Part shown: positions 1 to 7,639 of the stretch, in pieces
How positions within the stretch are numbered: the stretch's first letter is position 1
Layout of the letters: every line of letters starts with the position of its first letter
Assembly: GCF_021474425.1 (NCBI RefSeq)
Contig: NZ_JAKEIP010000005.1
Span: 47,123-111,122 of the forward strand
Reading direction: 5' to 3'
DNA length: 64,000 bases
From: Streptomyces muensis
GTDB lineage: Bacteria; Actinomycetota; Actinomycetes; Streptomycetales; Streptomycetaceae
Translations under genes and position numbers: made by a program
The notes under the pieces: generated by a model
The model's database searches: none
Told to the model about the DNA's origin: nothing
What the model saw: only the letters and a program-made list of their open reading frames with translations

Positions 1-654
1 GACGGACGCGACCCGCTGTCCCTGGGCAGCATCTGGAAGCAGTGGCTCGTCGACAACGGCTGGGAAGAAGCCGCCGACGGCGGCAGCCTCCTCAACCAGT
101 GGCCGTCGATCATCGGCGAGGACCGCGCAGCCCACTGGCACGCCGTGAAGTACGACGAGACGACGAAGACCCTGACCGTCGTGTGCGAGTCGGACTCCTG
201 GGCACGGATGCTGTCACTGGTCTCCCGGCAGCTGTGCGACGACGTGAACCGTGCGCTGAAGCCGGGCACGCTCACCACCATCAAGGTCCGCAAGGGAGTC
301 CACCGGCCAGCGTCCGCACCGGAACCGTCCGCTGCCGAGCCCGCGCCTTCCCCGCCGACCCGCTCCCAGCCGCCCGGGACTCAACCGACGTCCGACTACG
401 CCCAGGTCCGGGAGCGGCTGCGGGAAGAGAAGGCCCAGCGCGACGCGGCCCGCGGCACCCCGTACGTGCCGCTGACCCGGATGCGGATCCAGGCGGACCC
501 GGACGACCACGTCGAGGCGCAGTACCTGCAGCAGAGCCTCGAGGAGGACAGGGCGCGCAAGGCCGACACCCACGCCCGGGCCCTGCGAGAGGCCCGGCGG
601 CAGAAGGCCGCCGCAGCCCGTGCTTCCACACCCAGCGACCCCGCGCCTTCATGA
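1..654 (+). CDS. DciA-like (DUF721) protein, 5' end outside the window
   Basis: The frame is open from base 1, so the N-terminus is missing and 217 residues are visible. The first ~100 visible residues fit the DUF721/DciA pattern: a Trp-rich helix (SIWKQWL), the segment QWPSIIGEDRAAHW, a strand ending in CESDSWARML and the helix SRQLCDDVNRAL. DciA proteins bind the replicative helicase DnaB and promote its loading. The last ~110 residues form a charged Arg/Glu/Ala-rich tail, probably helical and outside the core domain. It lies upstream of parB, so a role in plasmid replication is inferred. The family call is fairly secure; the function on a plasmid is not. Confidence 0.7.
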   Translation, partial: DGRDPLSLGSIWKQWLVDNGWEEAADGGSLLNQWPSIIGEDRAAHWHAVKYDETTKTLTVVCESDSWARMLSLVSRQLCDDVNRALKPGTLTTIKVRKGVHRPASAPEPSAAEPAPSPPTRSQPPGTQPTSDYAQVRERLREEKAQRDAARGTPYVPLTRMRIQADPDDHVEAQYLQQSLEEDRARKADTHARALREARRQKAAAARASTPSDPAPS

Positions 655-723
655 CGCGGGCCGAGAGAGAAGGACCCCCGAGTGCAGAACGCGCCGTCGC
701 ATGACCCCCGCCGTCCCGGTGCA

Positions 724-742
724 GTGATTGCCCCGCAATCAC
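724..742. other. parS-like palindrome 1
   Basis: GTGATTGCCCCGCAATCAC is a perfect 8-bp inverted repeat around a CCC centre. It is the leftmost of seven identical-arm copies around parB-parA and lies between the DciA-like gene and parB. Confidence 0.75.
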
Positions 743-896
743 CCCGGCCGCGCGACACCTACCCCCGGCCGGCCATCCCGGAGCAGATATTCCAGGAGCC
801 GGTCTACCTCGTCGCGGTGTCTGCGCCCCAACGCACCGCTGCAGAGGGCATACTGAGCGCGGACGAGCCAGCCGAGGCCGCCGATCTCGCTCCGCA

Positions 897-915
897 GTGA
901 TTGCCCCGCAATCAC
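897..915. other. parS-like palindrome 2
   Basis: This is a second perfect copy (GTGATTGC-CCC-GCAATCAC), 171 bp upstream of the parB start. ParB bound here could also autoregulate its own gene; that is inference from position. Confidence 0.75.
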
Positions 916-1085
916 CTTGCGCCGTCCACGACTTCCCGCCGGACCCACCGCCGCAGGGTGCATTTCTGCTCATCTCGGACACAGTGCGCGCCCGTATCGG
1001 ACGCCACCCCTCCGGCCGCCCCGTGCCGACGGATAAGCTCGCGGCTGAGACCCACTACATCAGCACCACCTCCCCCGGAGACCCG

Positions 1086-2348
1086 ATGGCCGGAATGCCA
1101 AACAACGTCAGTCTCGGTACCCACCGAGCGGCAGCAGAACAACAGCGCCTGTTCAACAAGGGGACGTCTGAACTTCCCGTTGAGGACCTGCTGCCCAGCC
1201 CAGAGAACGGCCGCAAGCGGCTCCGTAACGTCGAGGGGCTTGCCGACTCCTACGACGAAGACGGAGTCGTCCAGGCGCTGACCGTCGTCACTGCCGAGGC
1301 GTACGTCAAGCACTATCCGAAGCACCGCGAGTACGTCGCGAAGTCCGGCAAGCCCTTCGTCGTTCTGCACGGCCACCGCCGACTGGCCGCCGCGAAACTG
1401 CGGGGGCTGGAGAAGGTGCCGGTCTTCATCCGCAAGACCGTGTCGGAGAACGGCTCGCTGCGGATCGCCGCGATGAAGGAGAACGAGCAGCGGCTGGGAC
1501 TGGACCCCATTGAGCAGGGTGCCGACTACCAGGCTGCGCTCGACGAGCTGGGCATCTCTCAGCGGGAGCTCGCGAAGCGCCTCGGGAAGGGGACGTCGCA
1601 GACGGCCATCTCCCACAAGATCAAGCTCCTGAGCCTCATCGAGCCGCTGCAGCAGGCGGTCATCGACCACTGGTGCAGGCAGCGGGGCCTCGAGTTCGAG
1701 TTCGGCGGGGAGCGGCTGCTGCCCATCAAGGAGGCCGCCACCGTTCTCGCCGGCCTGCGCGAGGACCTCCAGCAAGCGTACGTCGACGGCACGCTGTCCT
1801 TCGCCGACGCCGAGGTCATCGTCAAGAGCAAGGTGCCGCTGGAGCAGCAGCACCTTCCGTCCGAGCAGACCAAGGAGCCGGAGTCCGGCACCAACCAGCA
1901 GGAGACCGGGGCCGGCGAGAACGGCTCCGCGCAGCAGTCCCAGCCGGAGACCACTGGGGACGGCGGCACCGGCCAGCAGCAGGAGTCCGGCAACGGCGCT
2001 GAAGGCGGCGGGGAGAACAAGCCCGCGGGCACCGAGCAGAACACGTTCCCCTCCCAGCGGAACACCGAGACAGGGGAGGGCGAGCAGACCGGGGATGCCT
2101 CCGAGAAGCCCGAGACGGGAACCGGGGAGCCGCCGCAGAACCTGCCGGAGGCCACCACCACCGGCTCCAACGGGGGTGCGCAGTCGCCCGTCGGCACGGA
2201 GACTCAGCAGCCTGCGGGGACGGTTGCCACGGTCTCGGACCGGGGCGTCATCGCCGTGACCACGGTGAAGGACATCTACACCGGTCTCAAGGAGCGCCTC
2301 TCCCCTGCCGAGTTCGAGGAGCTGCAGGAGCTCATCCTGAGCGACTGA
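1086..2348 (+). CDS. parB: ParB-family centromere-binding protein
   Basis: This 420-residue protein has the ParB N-terminal domain, with the conserved GHRRLAAAK box at about residues 95-103, followed by a helix-turn-helix at about 156-181 (ISQRELAKRLG...TAISHKIKLL). ParB binds centromere sites and partners with ParA for partition. A low-complexity Gln/Glu/Gly/Thr linker spans about 255-385 and ends in a short helical C-terminus, probably for dimerisation. The ATG at 1086 was chosen because GGAG lies 5 bases upstream; the open frame continues back to 897, but that stretch runs through a palindromic site. The seven nearby palindromes are its likely targets. Confidence 0.9.
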   Translation: MAGMPNNVSLGTHRAAAEQQRLFNKGTSELPVEDLLPSPENGRKRLRNVEGLADSYDEDGVVQALTVVTAEAYVKHYPKHREYVAKSGKPFVVLHGHRRLAAAKLRGLEKVPVFIRKTVSENGSLRIAAMKENEQRLGLDPIEQGADYQAALDELGISQRELAKRLGKGTSQTAISHKIKLLSLIEPLQQAVIDHWCRQRGLEFEFGGERLLPIKEAATVLAGLREDLQQAYVDGTLSFADAEVIVKSKVPLEQQHLPSEQTKEPESGTNQQETGAGENGSAQQSQPETTGDGGTGQQQESGNGAEGGGENKPAGTEQNTFPSQRNTETGEGEQTGDASEKPETGTGEPPQNLPEATTTGSNGGAQSPVGTETQQPAGTVATVSDRGVIAVTTVKDIYTGLKERLSPAEFEELQELILSD

Positions 2349-2498
2349 AGCGCCGCCGCTTTCCACGAGTCGCCTCGTCGAGTGATTTCTCGGCGGGGCG
2401 ACTGGCGTTTTTCCTGCCTGGCGCGATAACGTGCGCCCCAGCATTCCCCTTCCTACCGTGCCTGCCACGCTCTCACCGCGTCGGCCCCGCGCACGCGG

Positions 2499-2517
2499 GT
2501 GATTGCGGGGCAATCAC
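2499..2517. other. parS-like palindrome 3
   Basis: GTGATTGCGGGGCAATCAC lies in the parB-parA intergenic region. It has the same 8-bp arms with a GGG centre, so it is the opposite orientation of copies 1 and 2. Confidence 0.75.
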
Positions 2518-2654
2518 TTCACTCCCCCGATGTTCCGTCAGCGGACCTGACGGCTCAGGCGGACGACACGGCAGGAACTCGTACTCACTCAGCCCTTCAC
2601 ACGCCGGCACGATGCCTCCTGGTGCTCCGCCACTCCCCCGCCAGGATCCCGTGC

Positions 2655-2673
2655 GTGATTGCGGGGCAATCAC
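2655..2673. other. parS-like palindrome 4, just upstream of the parA ribosome site
   Basis: This perfect GGG-centred copy ends 3 bases before the GGAG of parA. Protein bound here would sit over the translation start region, so it could repress parA as well as act as a centromere site. Confidence 0.75.
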
Positions 2674-2686
2674 TGTGGAGATCTCC

Positions 2687-3538
2687 ATGACCGTCCAGGC
2701 AGAACGCGTTCCCCGGATCATCTCGATGACCAACCAGGTCGGGGGGTCCGGCAAGAGCACCTCAGGCGTGAACCTCGGCGCGCAGCTGGCCGAGTTCGGC
2801 TGGAAGGTTCTGGTCGTCGACGGCGATGACCAGTGCGACGCGTCGTACCAGCTCGGCTACGCCTTCCCCGACCAGCTCGAGGACCAGAAGACCATCTACG
2901 ACTGCCTCACCGACAAGAGCGTGAAGCTCTCGGAGGCGATCGTGCCGGCCCTCGCCGGCCCGCTCGGCGGGCCCGACACGAAGGTCATCGACAACCTGTA
3001 TCTGGTGCTCGGATCGCACGAGATGGAGAACGCCGAGCAGCACCTGACGACGGCCATGGCCCGCGAGCTGTGGCTGAAGAACCTGCTCGCCCCCATCAAG
3101 GGCGACTACGACGTCATCATCATCGACTGCCCCGGGAACCTCGGCCTGGTCGTGATCGGCGCCATCCTGGCCAGTGACGAGATCGTCGCGTGCATCAAGC
3201 CCGGCCTGAAGGAACTCCGCGGCCTCACCCGCATCGAGCAGAAGATCGAGCTGGTGAAGGAGACCTGGGGCGAGTACGGAGCCCACGCCGAGTTGGTCGG
3301 CGTGCTCCTGGTGGACGTTCCCACCACCCGCTCCCAGGGAGCCGTCTGGGACGACGGCAAGAAGATGGTGGAGGAGGCATACGGGGACCTGGTCCTGCCG
3401 GGCATCCGCCGCTCGACGAAGATCCCGGAGTCGTACGCCCACCAGAAGCCGCTGCTCTACTTCGACCGCGCCGGCGAGGCCACCGCCGACTACCTCTCGG
3501 TGGCCAAGGGCCTGGGATTCAAGCGGATCTCGAAGTAG
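2687..3538 (+). CDS. parA: ParA-family partition ATPase
   Basis: This 283-residue P-loop ATPase of the ParA/MinD group powers plasmid segregation together with ParB. The deviant Walker A is at residues 16-24 (NQVGGSGKS), Walker A' at 41-47 (VLVVDGD) and Walker B near 144-149 (IIIDCPG). The usual signature lysine of NQKGGVGKT is replaced by Val18, and the codon is clearly GTC. The ATG at 2687 has GGAG 6 bases upstream; an in-frame ATG at 2612 would put a palindromic site inside the gene. The gene order parB-parA is the reverse of the common parA-parB order. Confidence 0.9.
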   Translation: MTVQAERVPRIISMTNQVGGSGKSTSGVNLGAQLAEFGWKVLVVDGDDQCDASYQLGYAFPDQLEDQKTIYDCLTDKSVKLSEAIVPALAGPLGGPDTKVIDNLYLVLGSHEMENAEQHLTTAMARELWLKNLLAPIKGDYDVIIIDCPGNLGLVVIGAILASDEIVACIKPGLKELRGLTRIEQKIELVKETWGEYGAHAELVGVLLVDVPTTRSQGAVWDDGKKMVEEAYGDLVLPGIRRSTKIPESYAHQKPLLYFDRAGEATADYLSVAKGLGFKRISK

Positions 3539-3542
3539 GCGG

Positions 3543-3561
3543 GTGATTGCGGGGCAATCAC
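3543..3561. other. parS-like palindrome 5
   Basis: This GGG-centred perfect copy lies 4 bases after the parA stop codon. Confidence 0.75.
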
Positions 3562-3602
3562 CCGCGGGGGAGAGGGGTGAACGCCGCCTGCAGGACGAGG
3601 AA

Positions 3603-3621
3603 GTGATTGCCCCGCAATCAC
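3603..3621. other. parS-like palindrome 6
   Basis: This CCC-centred perfect copy is 41 bp downstream of copy 5, immediately before a strong hairpin. Confidence 0.75.
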
Positions 3622-3625
3622 GCAC

Positions 3626-3665
3626 GCGCCACGGCCCGGCCGTTTCGGCGGCCGGGCCGTGGCGC
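3626..3665. terminator. 17-bp perfect hairpin after parA
   Basis: A perfect 17-bp GC-rich stem (3626-3642 with 3649-3665) encloses the loop TTTCGG. There is no T-run, as is common in Streptomyces. It sits between parS-like copies 6 and 7 and probably ends the par transcript. Confidence 0.7.
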
Positions 3666-3691
3666 AGTCCGCGGCAAGGGCGGGGAGTTCG

Positions 3692-3710
3692 GTGATTGCG
3701 GGGCAATCAC
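3692..3710. other. parS-like palindrome 7
   Basis: This is the last copy of the cluster, GGG-centred, beyond the terminator hairpin. The seven copies span 724-3710 and flank both par genes. Confidence 0.75.
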
Positions 3711-4111
3711 TCCGGCGGCCGGGGGAGAGGCCGGGCGGCGTGTTCGCCGTGTTTCCCCACTCTCAACCATCACAAAACCAAAGATCAGTGTTGGTTGGAA
3801 CCAACGCGCGATACACTCCCCGTGTCACCGGGGGGTGTGCGCACCTCCCTGGTGGGTCTCTGGCGCCCCTTCGTACGGCGGTGCGTGTTCTTTGTCGGCA
3901 ACATCGGACGCGGCAGCTCACGTACGTGGGGGCGCCCCCACATATCTGCCGGAGAGCGTCACGAGGTCCTTGCCCCGAACATCACTTTGTTGACAAGTTG
4001 ACCCTGCCCCCTGGTGCATCCAGGTGGATCTTGACACTCTGGCTCGGCACGGAGGCCACCGGCGGCCGAACCGTGTGAACCCGAAGAAGCCTGCCGGAAG
4101 AAGGTGGAGTA
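3711..4111. other. intergenic region, lower GC, no gene seen
   Basis: No convincing gene is seen in these 400 bases. Part of the stretch (about 3755-3990) is less GC-rich than its surroundings. It contains the inverted repeat GTTGGTT-GG-AACCAAC near 3790-3806 and a TTGACA-like hexamer near 3990. It could hold a promoter for the next gene or an origin element; neither can be shown from sequence alone. Confidence 0.35.
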
Positions 4112-4474
4112 ATGGGCCCCAGCCTGGCCGCGCGAGACGAACCTGGCAAGGAGCACGGCGTGATCCGCCAGCCTTCCCCGGAGGCAGCCGTGATCCCGCT
4201 CCGGCCGGTGGCGAGCGCCGGTGGCGACGGTCGTCCCACCGACCTCCAGGTCGCTGCCTGGTGGGAGAAGATCTTCGGGGACATGGGTCGCACCCTGACC
4301 GACCCGGCCACGGCCGAGGCGCACCGCATCACGGCGGCTGGATTCGGCCTGCTGATAGACGGGGCCCGCGCCGCCGGGGTGTTGAGCGATTCGCAGGCGA
4401 CCTATCTGTCGGGGCTTGCGGTTGAGGCGGTCCGTGCACCGGACTTCGTGGGGGACTCCCCGTCAGGTCGATGA
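4112..4474 (+). CDS. hypothetical protein, 120 aa
   Basis: I do not recognise a family. The N-terminal ~45 residues look disordered (Pro/Gly/Ala-rich). The remainder is probably helical, with the segment AAWWEKIFGDMGRTL and a Leu/Ala-rich region around residues 70-110. A GGTGGAG sequence sits just before the ATG. It is alone between a long intergenic region and the next gene, so it is probably monocistronic. Coding support is the codon pattern and ribosome site only. Confidence 0.55.
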   Translation: MGPSLAARDEPGKEHGVIRQPSPEAAVIPLRPVASAGGDGRPTDLQVAAWWEKIFGDMGRTLTDPATAEAHRITAAGFGLLIDGARAAGVLSDSQATYLSGLAVEAVRAPDFVGDSPSGR

Positions 4475-4662
4475 GGCCACGTCTTGTCCCCGTTCTGTAA
4501 CAGTGCAGGCCAGTGCTGAATACGCGCAGGTAATTTCTTACCGAACGCATGTGCCCGTGACATGATGGCTGCTTAGAGAACGCTTACAGATCATTGCGTA
4601 GCTCCGCCCTGCCGCGTCCCTCTGCACGCCCCGGGGCCGGGCGCTCCATGGGGGTGGGGAAC

Positions 4663-5235
4663 ATGATCGGGCCAGCGGCTGCGCGGCCGGAAACCGGGGT
4701 TCAGGAGCCAGCGGACCTTCTCGACGAACTGGACAGCGCCGACTGGAAGCGCGCGGGTTCGACCGCCGCCGGACCGAGTCTCGGCCGCTCAGCCACCCGG
4801 GTCCACAGCAACGCCCCAGCCAACACCCTGGTGTTGGACCACTTGGCCGCCTGTGACGGCGAGGTCGCCGACTTCATCGCAGCGGCCCGCCAAGCCCCCG
4901 CGCAGCCCGTCGATCCCGGACAGCCCAGCCGCGCCGCCGCGTACGAGCGGGCCCGGGTCCAGGCCGAAGACCTCGGCATCGACTGGCAGGAGTACCTGGT
5001 CGCGATGGAGTGGCGGCACGCCGTTTCCTCGGCGCTGCTGATGGGGGACACCGAGGTCATCCGGCGCGAGCCCTGCCCGGCCTGCCGCACCTGGGGGCTG
5101 ATCTGGGTGGTCACGCACAAGGCCGCCATGTGCGTCAACCGTTACTGCGCCGATCGGGGGCAGCCGCGGATGTGGACGCTGGCCCAGCTCGCTGCCGAGC
5201 GCGCGAGCCGGCGCGTCCAGCGGATCGCCAGCTAG
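4663..5235 (+). CDS. hypothetical protein with four-cysteine zinc-binding pattern
   Basis: This ~190-residue protein has no recognised name. Its C-terminal third carries CPAC, then about 20 residues on CVNRYC, a four-cysteine arrangement typical of a zinc ribbon, inside a region rich in Trp and Val. The middle part is helical and charged. The start is uncertain: ATG 4663 follows a GGTGGGG stretch, but ATG 4648, GTG 4654 and TTG 4594 are in the same frame. A hairpin terminator follows directly, so it is likely a single-gene unit. Confidence 0.6.
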   Translation: MIGPAAARPETGVQEPADLLDELDSADWKRAGSTAAGPSLGRSATRVHSNAPANTLVLDHLAACDGEVADFIAAARQAPAQPVDPGQPSRAAAYERARVQAEDLGIDWQEYLVAMEWRHAVSSALLMGDTEVIRREPCPACRTWGLIWVVTHKAAMCVNRYCADRGQPRMWTLAQLAAERASRRVQRIAS

Positions 5236-5256
5236 CACCCAGCCGATGCCCCTTAC

Positions 5257-5282
5257 GCGGCCCGCCAGCCCGGGCGGGCCGC
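5257..5282. terminator. 10-bp hairpin terminator
   Basis: The arms at 5257-5266 and 5273-5282 pair perfectly (GCGGCCCGCC with GGCGGGCCGC) around a 6-base loop, 22 bases after the preceding stop codon. Confidence 0.6.
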
Positions 5283-5289
5283 GGACTTG

Positions 5290-5538
5290 ATGACGGGTTA
5301 TGTAATGCAGTCCTCCCAGCCCCCCACCCCTCCGCCGGACGACCTCGTCGACTTCTTCACCGCCGCCGCGTTCTTCCAGCCGACCGGTCATCCCGTCTCG
5401 CACTCCACGCTCAGGCGCGACGCGGAGGCCGCCGGCGTGAGGATCTGGAAGCGAGGCCGCCGGCACCTCGTGTCCCTGTCCGACATGCTCATCCTGCACG
5501 GCGAGCGCCAGGACGAGAACGCGGAGGCGGACAGCTAG
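5290..5538 (+). CDS. small helix-turn-helix protein, excisionase-like
   Basis: This ~82-residue protein has a probable DNA-binding core at about residues 22-68: a helix entering at VDFFTAAAFF, a turn with HPVSHSTLRRDAEAAG, and a basic wing KRGRRHLVSLSDML. This resembles the small MerR/excisionase-type HTH proteins of mobile elements. The start is unclear because no ribosome site is visible and the preceding hairpin ends only 7 bases before ATG 5290; ATG 5305 is an alternative. The C-terminus is short and acidic. Confidence 0.6.
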   Translation: MTGYVMQSSQPPTPPPDDLVDFFTAAAFFQPTGHPVSHSTLRRDAEAAGVRIWKRGRRHLVSLSDMLILHGERQDENAEADS

Positions 5539-5601
5539 CCGGTCCAACCCGCCCTCCTGGCCCGCTTCCTGACGTCTCGCAGGCTTGCCGCCGCCCGACC
5601 G

Positions 5602-5632
5602 CCCCCTCCGGAGTCCCGGAGGGGGTTTCTTC
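5602..5632 (+). terminator. Rho-independent terminator
   Basis: The 9-bp stem CCCCCTCCG/CGGAGGGGG (5602-5610 with 5617-5625) is followed by TTTCTTC. It ends the 5290 gene and insulates it from the next promoter. Confidence 0.75.
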
Positions 5633-5654
5633 ATGCACACCCAATCCAAACCCC

Positions 5655-5683
5655 TTGCTTACGTATTGGGTTTCCCGTAGTGT
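5655..5683 (+). promoter_or_regulatory. class A promoter copy A1
   Basis: A TTGCTT -35 (5655-5660), the conserved spacer ACGTATTGGGTTT and a TAGTGT -10 (5678-5683) are 17 bp apart. The same element precedes six other operons. An AAACCC upstream mirrors the GGGTTT in the spacer, suggesting an overlapping operator. Confidence 0.75.
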
Positions 5684-5728
5684 CTGGAGCGCCGACAGAG
5701 AACACCCCCGCTACGGATCGAGGATTCG

Positions 5729-6112
5729 ATGGCTGTCATAGCCCCCGAACGCACGATCGGGCTGCCCGCCGAGCGCAACCTGGCCGAGCTCAGCAAGGAC
5801 GACCAGGACCTGCACTGGGCCCTGATGGCACTCCTCGGCTACGAGGGCGGCGCCGCCACCGTCGACGGCGGCCTCAGCGACAAGGTCGAGCGGCTGGCGA
5901 TCGCGCAGCAGGCGGCACAGAACGCCCGGATCAGCCTCCCCGCGACGGCCGAGATCGCCGAGTGCAACGAATGCGGCCTGATCTTCAACGCGGACCACGC
6001 GAAGGAGGTCGAGGGCCTCACGCTCTGCGGCGAGCACGCCCACGCCTGGTCCCTGGCCAACGACGAGAACTACGGCCGCGACGACACCACCTTCGAGTCC
6101 CGCTGGGACTAG
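5729..6112 (+). CDS. hypothetical protein with CX2C motif, first gene of operon A1
   Basis: This 127-residue protein has no recognised family. Residues about 10-75 are helical and charged. A CNECGLIF segment near residue 79 and a second Cys/His cluster (CGEHAHAW) near 99 suggest a small metal-binding site. The ATG at 5729 has GAGGA 4 bases upstream and lies 46 bases after the class A -10. It heads a run of about 14 same-strand genes reaching 13469, most of them overlapping by 4 bases. Confidence 0.7.
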   Translation: MAVIAPERTIGLPAERNLAELSKDDQDLHWALMALLGYEGGAATVDGGLSDKVERLAIAQQAAQNARISLPATAEIAECNECGLIFNADHAKEVEGLTLCGEHAHAWSLANDENYGRDDTTFESRWD

Positions 6113-6127
6113 CGGCCCACCCAAACT

Positions 6128-6188
6128 CCGGCTCGGCCCCGCCCGGTTGAGCCTCCACCCCCCGGGGGGATCCCGGGGGCCGAGCCGG
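6128..6188. terminator. 13-bp intergenic hairpin inside operon A1
   Basis: CCGGCTCGGCCCC (6128-6140) pairs perfectly with 6176-6188, and the 35-base loop contains a second CCCCCGGGGG element. It may be an attenuator or RNA-stability element rather than a full stop, because the downstream gene has no promoter of its own that I can see. Confidence 0.5.
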
Positions 6189-6196
6189 ACCCTCCA

Positions 6197-6234
6197 GGCC
6201 GGACGCGCGGCGGCACCCACCCGCGCGTCCGGCC
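6197..6234. terminator. 14-bp intergenic hairpin inside operon A1
   Basis: GGCCGGACGCGCGG (6197-6210) pairs perfectly with 6221-6234 around a 10-base loop. It is the second strong hairpin in the same 170-base gap. Confidence 0.5.
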
Positions 6235-6281
6235 GCACCAACCGCGAACGTCCGCCCCACCACGGCTGGAGAGGCCCCGCC

Positions 6282-6698
6282 ATGAAGACCGCCGACCACC
6301 TGCGCCGCGCCGTCGAACTGATCGAGAAATACGGCCTGTACACCGGCGACGACAGCTACGTAGGCCCGGACGGCTCCCTCGACCTCTGCGCCGCGCTGTA
6401 CCAGGGCGCCACCTGCGTACTGCCGGAGGTCTTCCGCACCGACACCGTCGCCGCCACCGAGGCCATCAAGAGCAGCGCCTGGGCGATGGCCGCGATCCGC
6501 GCCGTGTACGACGCCCTCGGCCCCGAGGTGACCATGCCGGAGACGGACGGCCCCGACGAGGTCATCGACCGCGTCTCCCACTGGGCCGCGACCGCCCCGT
6601 TCCGGCAGGCGCAGCCGCCCACCCGCACCCAGGTGATGGGCCGCCTGCTGCGTACCGCCGAGGCCCTCGACCCGCAGGCCGCCACGGCCGCCGCCTGA
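6282..6698 (+). CDS. hypothetical protein, possibly DUF6197-like
   Basis: This 138-residue helical protein starts with HLRRAVELIEKYGL, has the centre CAALYQGATCVLP, and a third helix AIKSSAWAMAAIRAVYDAL. This order of helices resembles the small actinobacterial DUF6197 proteins, whose function is unknown; I hold that assignment loosely. It is the second gene of the A1 operon, after two strong intergenic hairpins. A GGAGAGG sequence lies upstream of the ATG. Confidence 0.6.
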   Translation: MKTADHLRRAVELIEKYGLYTGDDSYVGPDGSLDLCAALYQGATCVLPEVFRTDTVAATEAIKSSAWAMAAIRAVYDALGPEVTMPETDGPDEVIDRVSHWAATAPFRQAQPPTRTQVMGRLLRTAEALDPQAATAAA

Positions 6699-6707
6699 CC
6701 GGACGCC

Positions 6708-6737
6708 CGGGTCGGCGGCCGAGCGGCGGCCGACCCG
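6708..6737. terminator. 9-bp intergenic hairpin inside operon A1
   Basis: CGGGTCGGC (6708-6716) pairs with GCCGACCCG (6729-6737), and the loop itself contains GCCG/CGGC. It separates two genes of the operon. Confidence 0.45.
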
Positions 6738-6763
6738 AGCACCGGCGGACAGGAGACCCCGCC

Positions 6764-7030
6764 ATGCTCACCGCCCGACGCACCACCCCCGGCACCTGCC
6801 GGACCGTCATGTCCCTGTACCTGGCCGCCCTCGACCACACCAAGCCCGTCGACCAGGCCACCGCGCTCCAGGCCGCCCGCCACACGGAGCTGCAGCTCGC
6901 CTCCCTCGACCGCGAGGTCGCCGCCGTGTACATCGCCGACGCCGCCTCGACCCTGCGCACCGACCCGGACCTGCACCGCGCGCGCCTCGCCTGGGCGCGC
7001 GGACTGGCCAACCACACCGTCCGCCCCTGA
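6764..7030 (+). CDS. hypothetical protein, 88 aa
   Basis: This small all-helical protein has an Ala/Leu/Arg-rich composition and no recognised family. The sequence HTELQLASLDREVAAVYIADAAS suggests a helical bundle. A GGAGA ribosome site precedes the ATG, and the next gene starts 20 bases downstream. Confidence 0.6.
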   Translation: MLTARRTTPGTCRTVMSLYLAALDHTKPVDQATALQAARHTELQLASLDREVAAVYIADAASTLRTDPDLHRARLAWARGLANHTVRP

Positions 7031-7050
7031 AGCCGACACAGGAGCCCGCC

Positions 7051-7296
7051 ATGAGCACCCCGACCGTGAACACCACCACCACCGCCCCGGCCGCCGTCGA
7101 CGCGCTGCCGCCGTACGTCTCGGGCCTGGAGGCCGGCCGCGACGACGCCGCGAACACCGCGGCGGACGTCGTCGCCGTCCGCCTGGCCTGGATCACGGAG
7201 TTCGCCGACGCCGAGTACGCCGACGGCTACCGCGCCGGCCTGGACTTCGACCGCCGTGTGGAGACCGCCTTCCGTACCCGCCGCGGCCGGGCCTGA
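7051..7296 (+). CDS. hypothetical protein, 81 aa
   Basis: The N-terminal 20 residues are Thr/Ala/Pro-rich and probably disordered; the rest is one acidic helical segment with YADGYRAGLDFDRR. No family is recognised. AGGAG lies upstream of the ATG, and the gene sits in tandem with its neighbours. Confidence 0.6.
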   Translation: MSTPTVNTTTTAPAAVDALPPYVSGLEAGRDDAANTAADVVAVRLAWITEFADAEYADGYRAGLDFDRRVETAFRTRRGRA

Positions 7297-7318
7297 CCGC
7301 CGAGGAGATCACCGCCCC

Positions 7319-7639
7319 ATGTACACGCGCCTGCTCCGCCGCCTGCAGCACCAACTGCAGCGCCTCGCCGACCGGCTGCTGATGCCGAAGCCGAGCCAGC
7401 CCGCCCCGGTCTATGTCCGCCTGCACGACGACACGGCCATCGACGCCGAGACGGTCCCGGACTGGGACGGCAACTACCTCGGCCGGCTGACTTTCGGTGG
7501 CGTCGTCCTCGAGGGCGACGCCACCGAACTCGCCCGCCTGGCCCAGGAACTGCACATCGCCTCCGAGGTGGCCGCCGCGGCCAAGGTCATCGACGCCGGC
7601 CGCTCCGGCACCCTGAGCCCGAGCGGGGGAGAGGGATGA
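7319..7639 (+). CDS. hypothetical protein, 106 aa
   Basis: It begins with an amphipathic basic helix (MYTRLLRRLQHQLQRLADRLL) followed by a beta-rich segment (VYVRLHDD, YLGRLTFGGVVLEGDATE) and a C-terminal helix. The family is not recognised. Its stop overlaps the next start by 4 bases, indicating translational coupling. A GAGGAG site lies upstream of the ATG. Confidence 0.6.
   Translation: MYTRLLRRLQHQLQRLADRLLMPKPSQPAPVYVRLHDDTAIDAETVPDWDGNYLGRLTFGGVVLEGDATELARLAQELHIASEVAAAAKVIDAGRSGTLSPSGGEG

Noticed and set aside
682..900. A possible 72-residue gene after the DciA-like gene
   Set aside because: It has a weak ribosome site but translates through parS-like site 1 and stops inside site 2, and no domain is visible. 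It is more likely non-coding centromere DNA.
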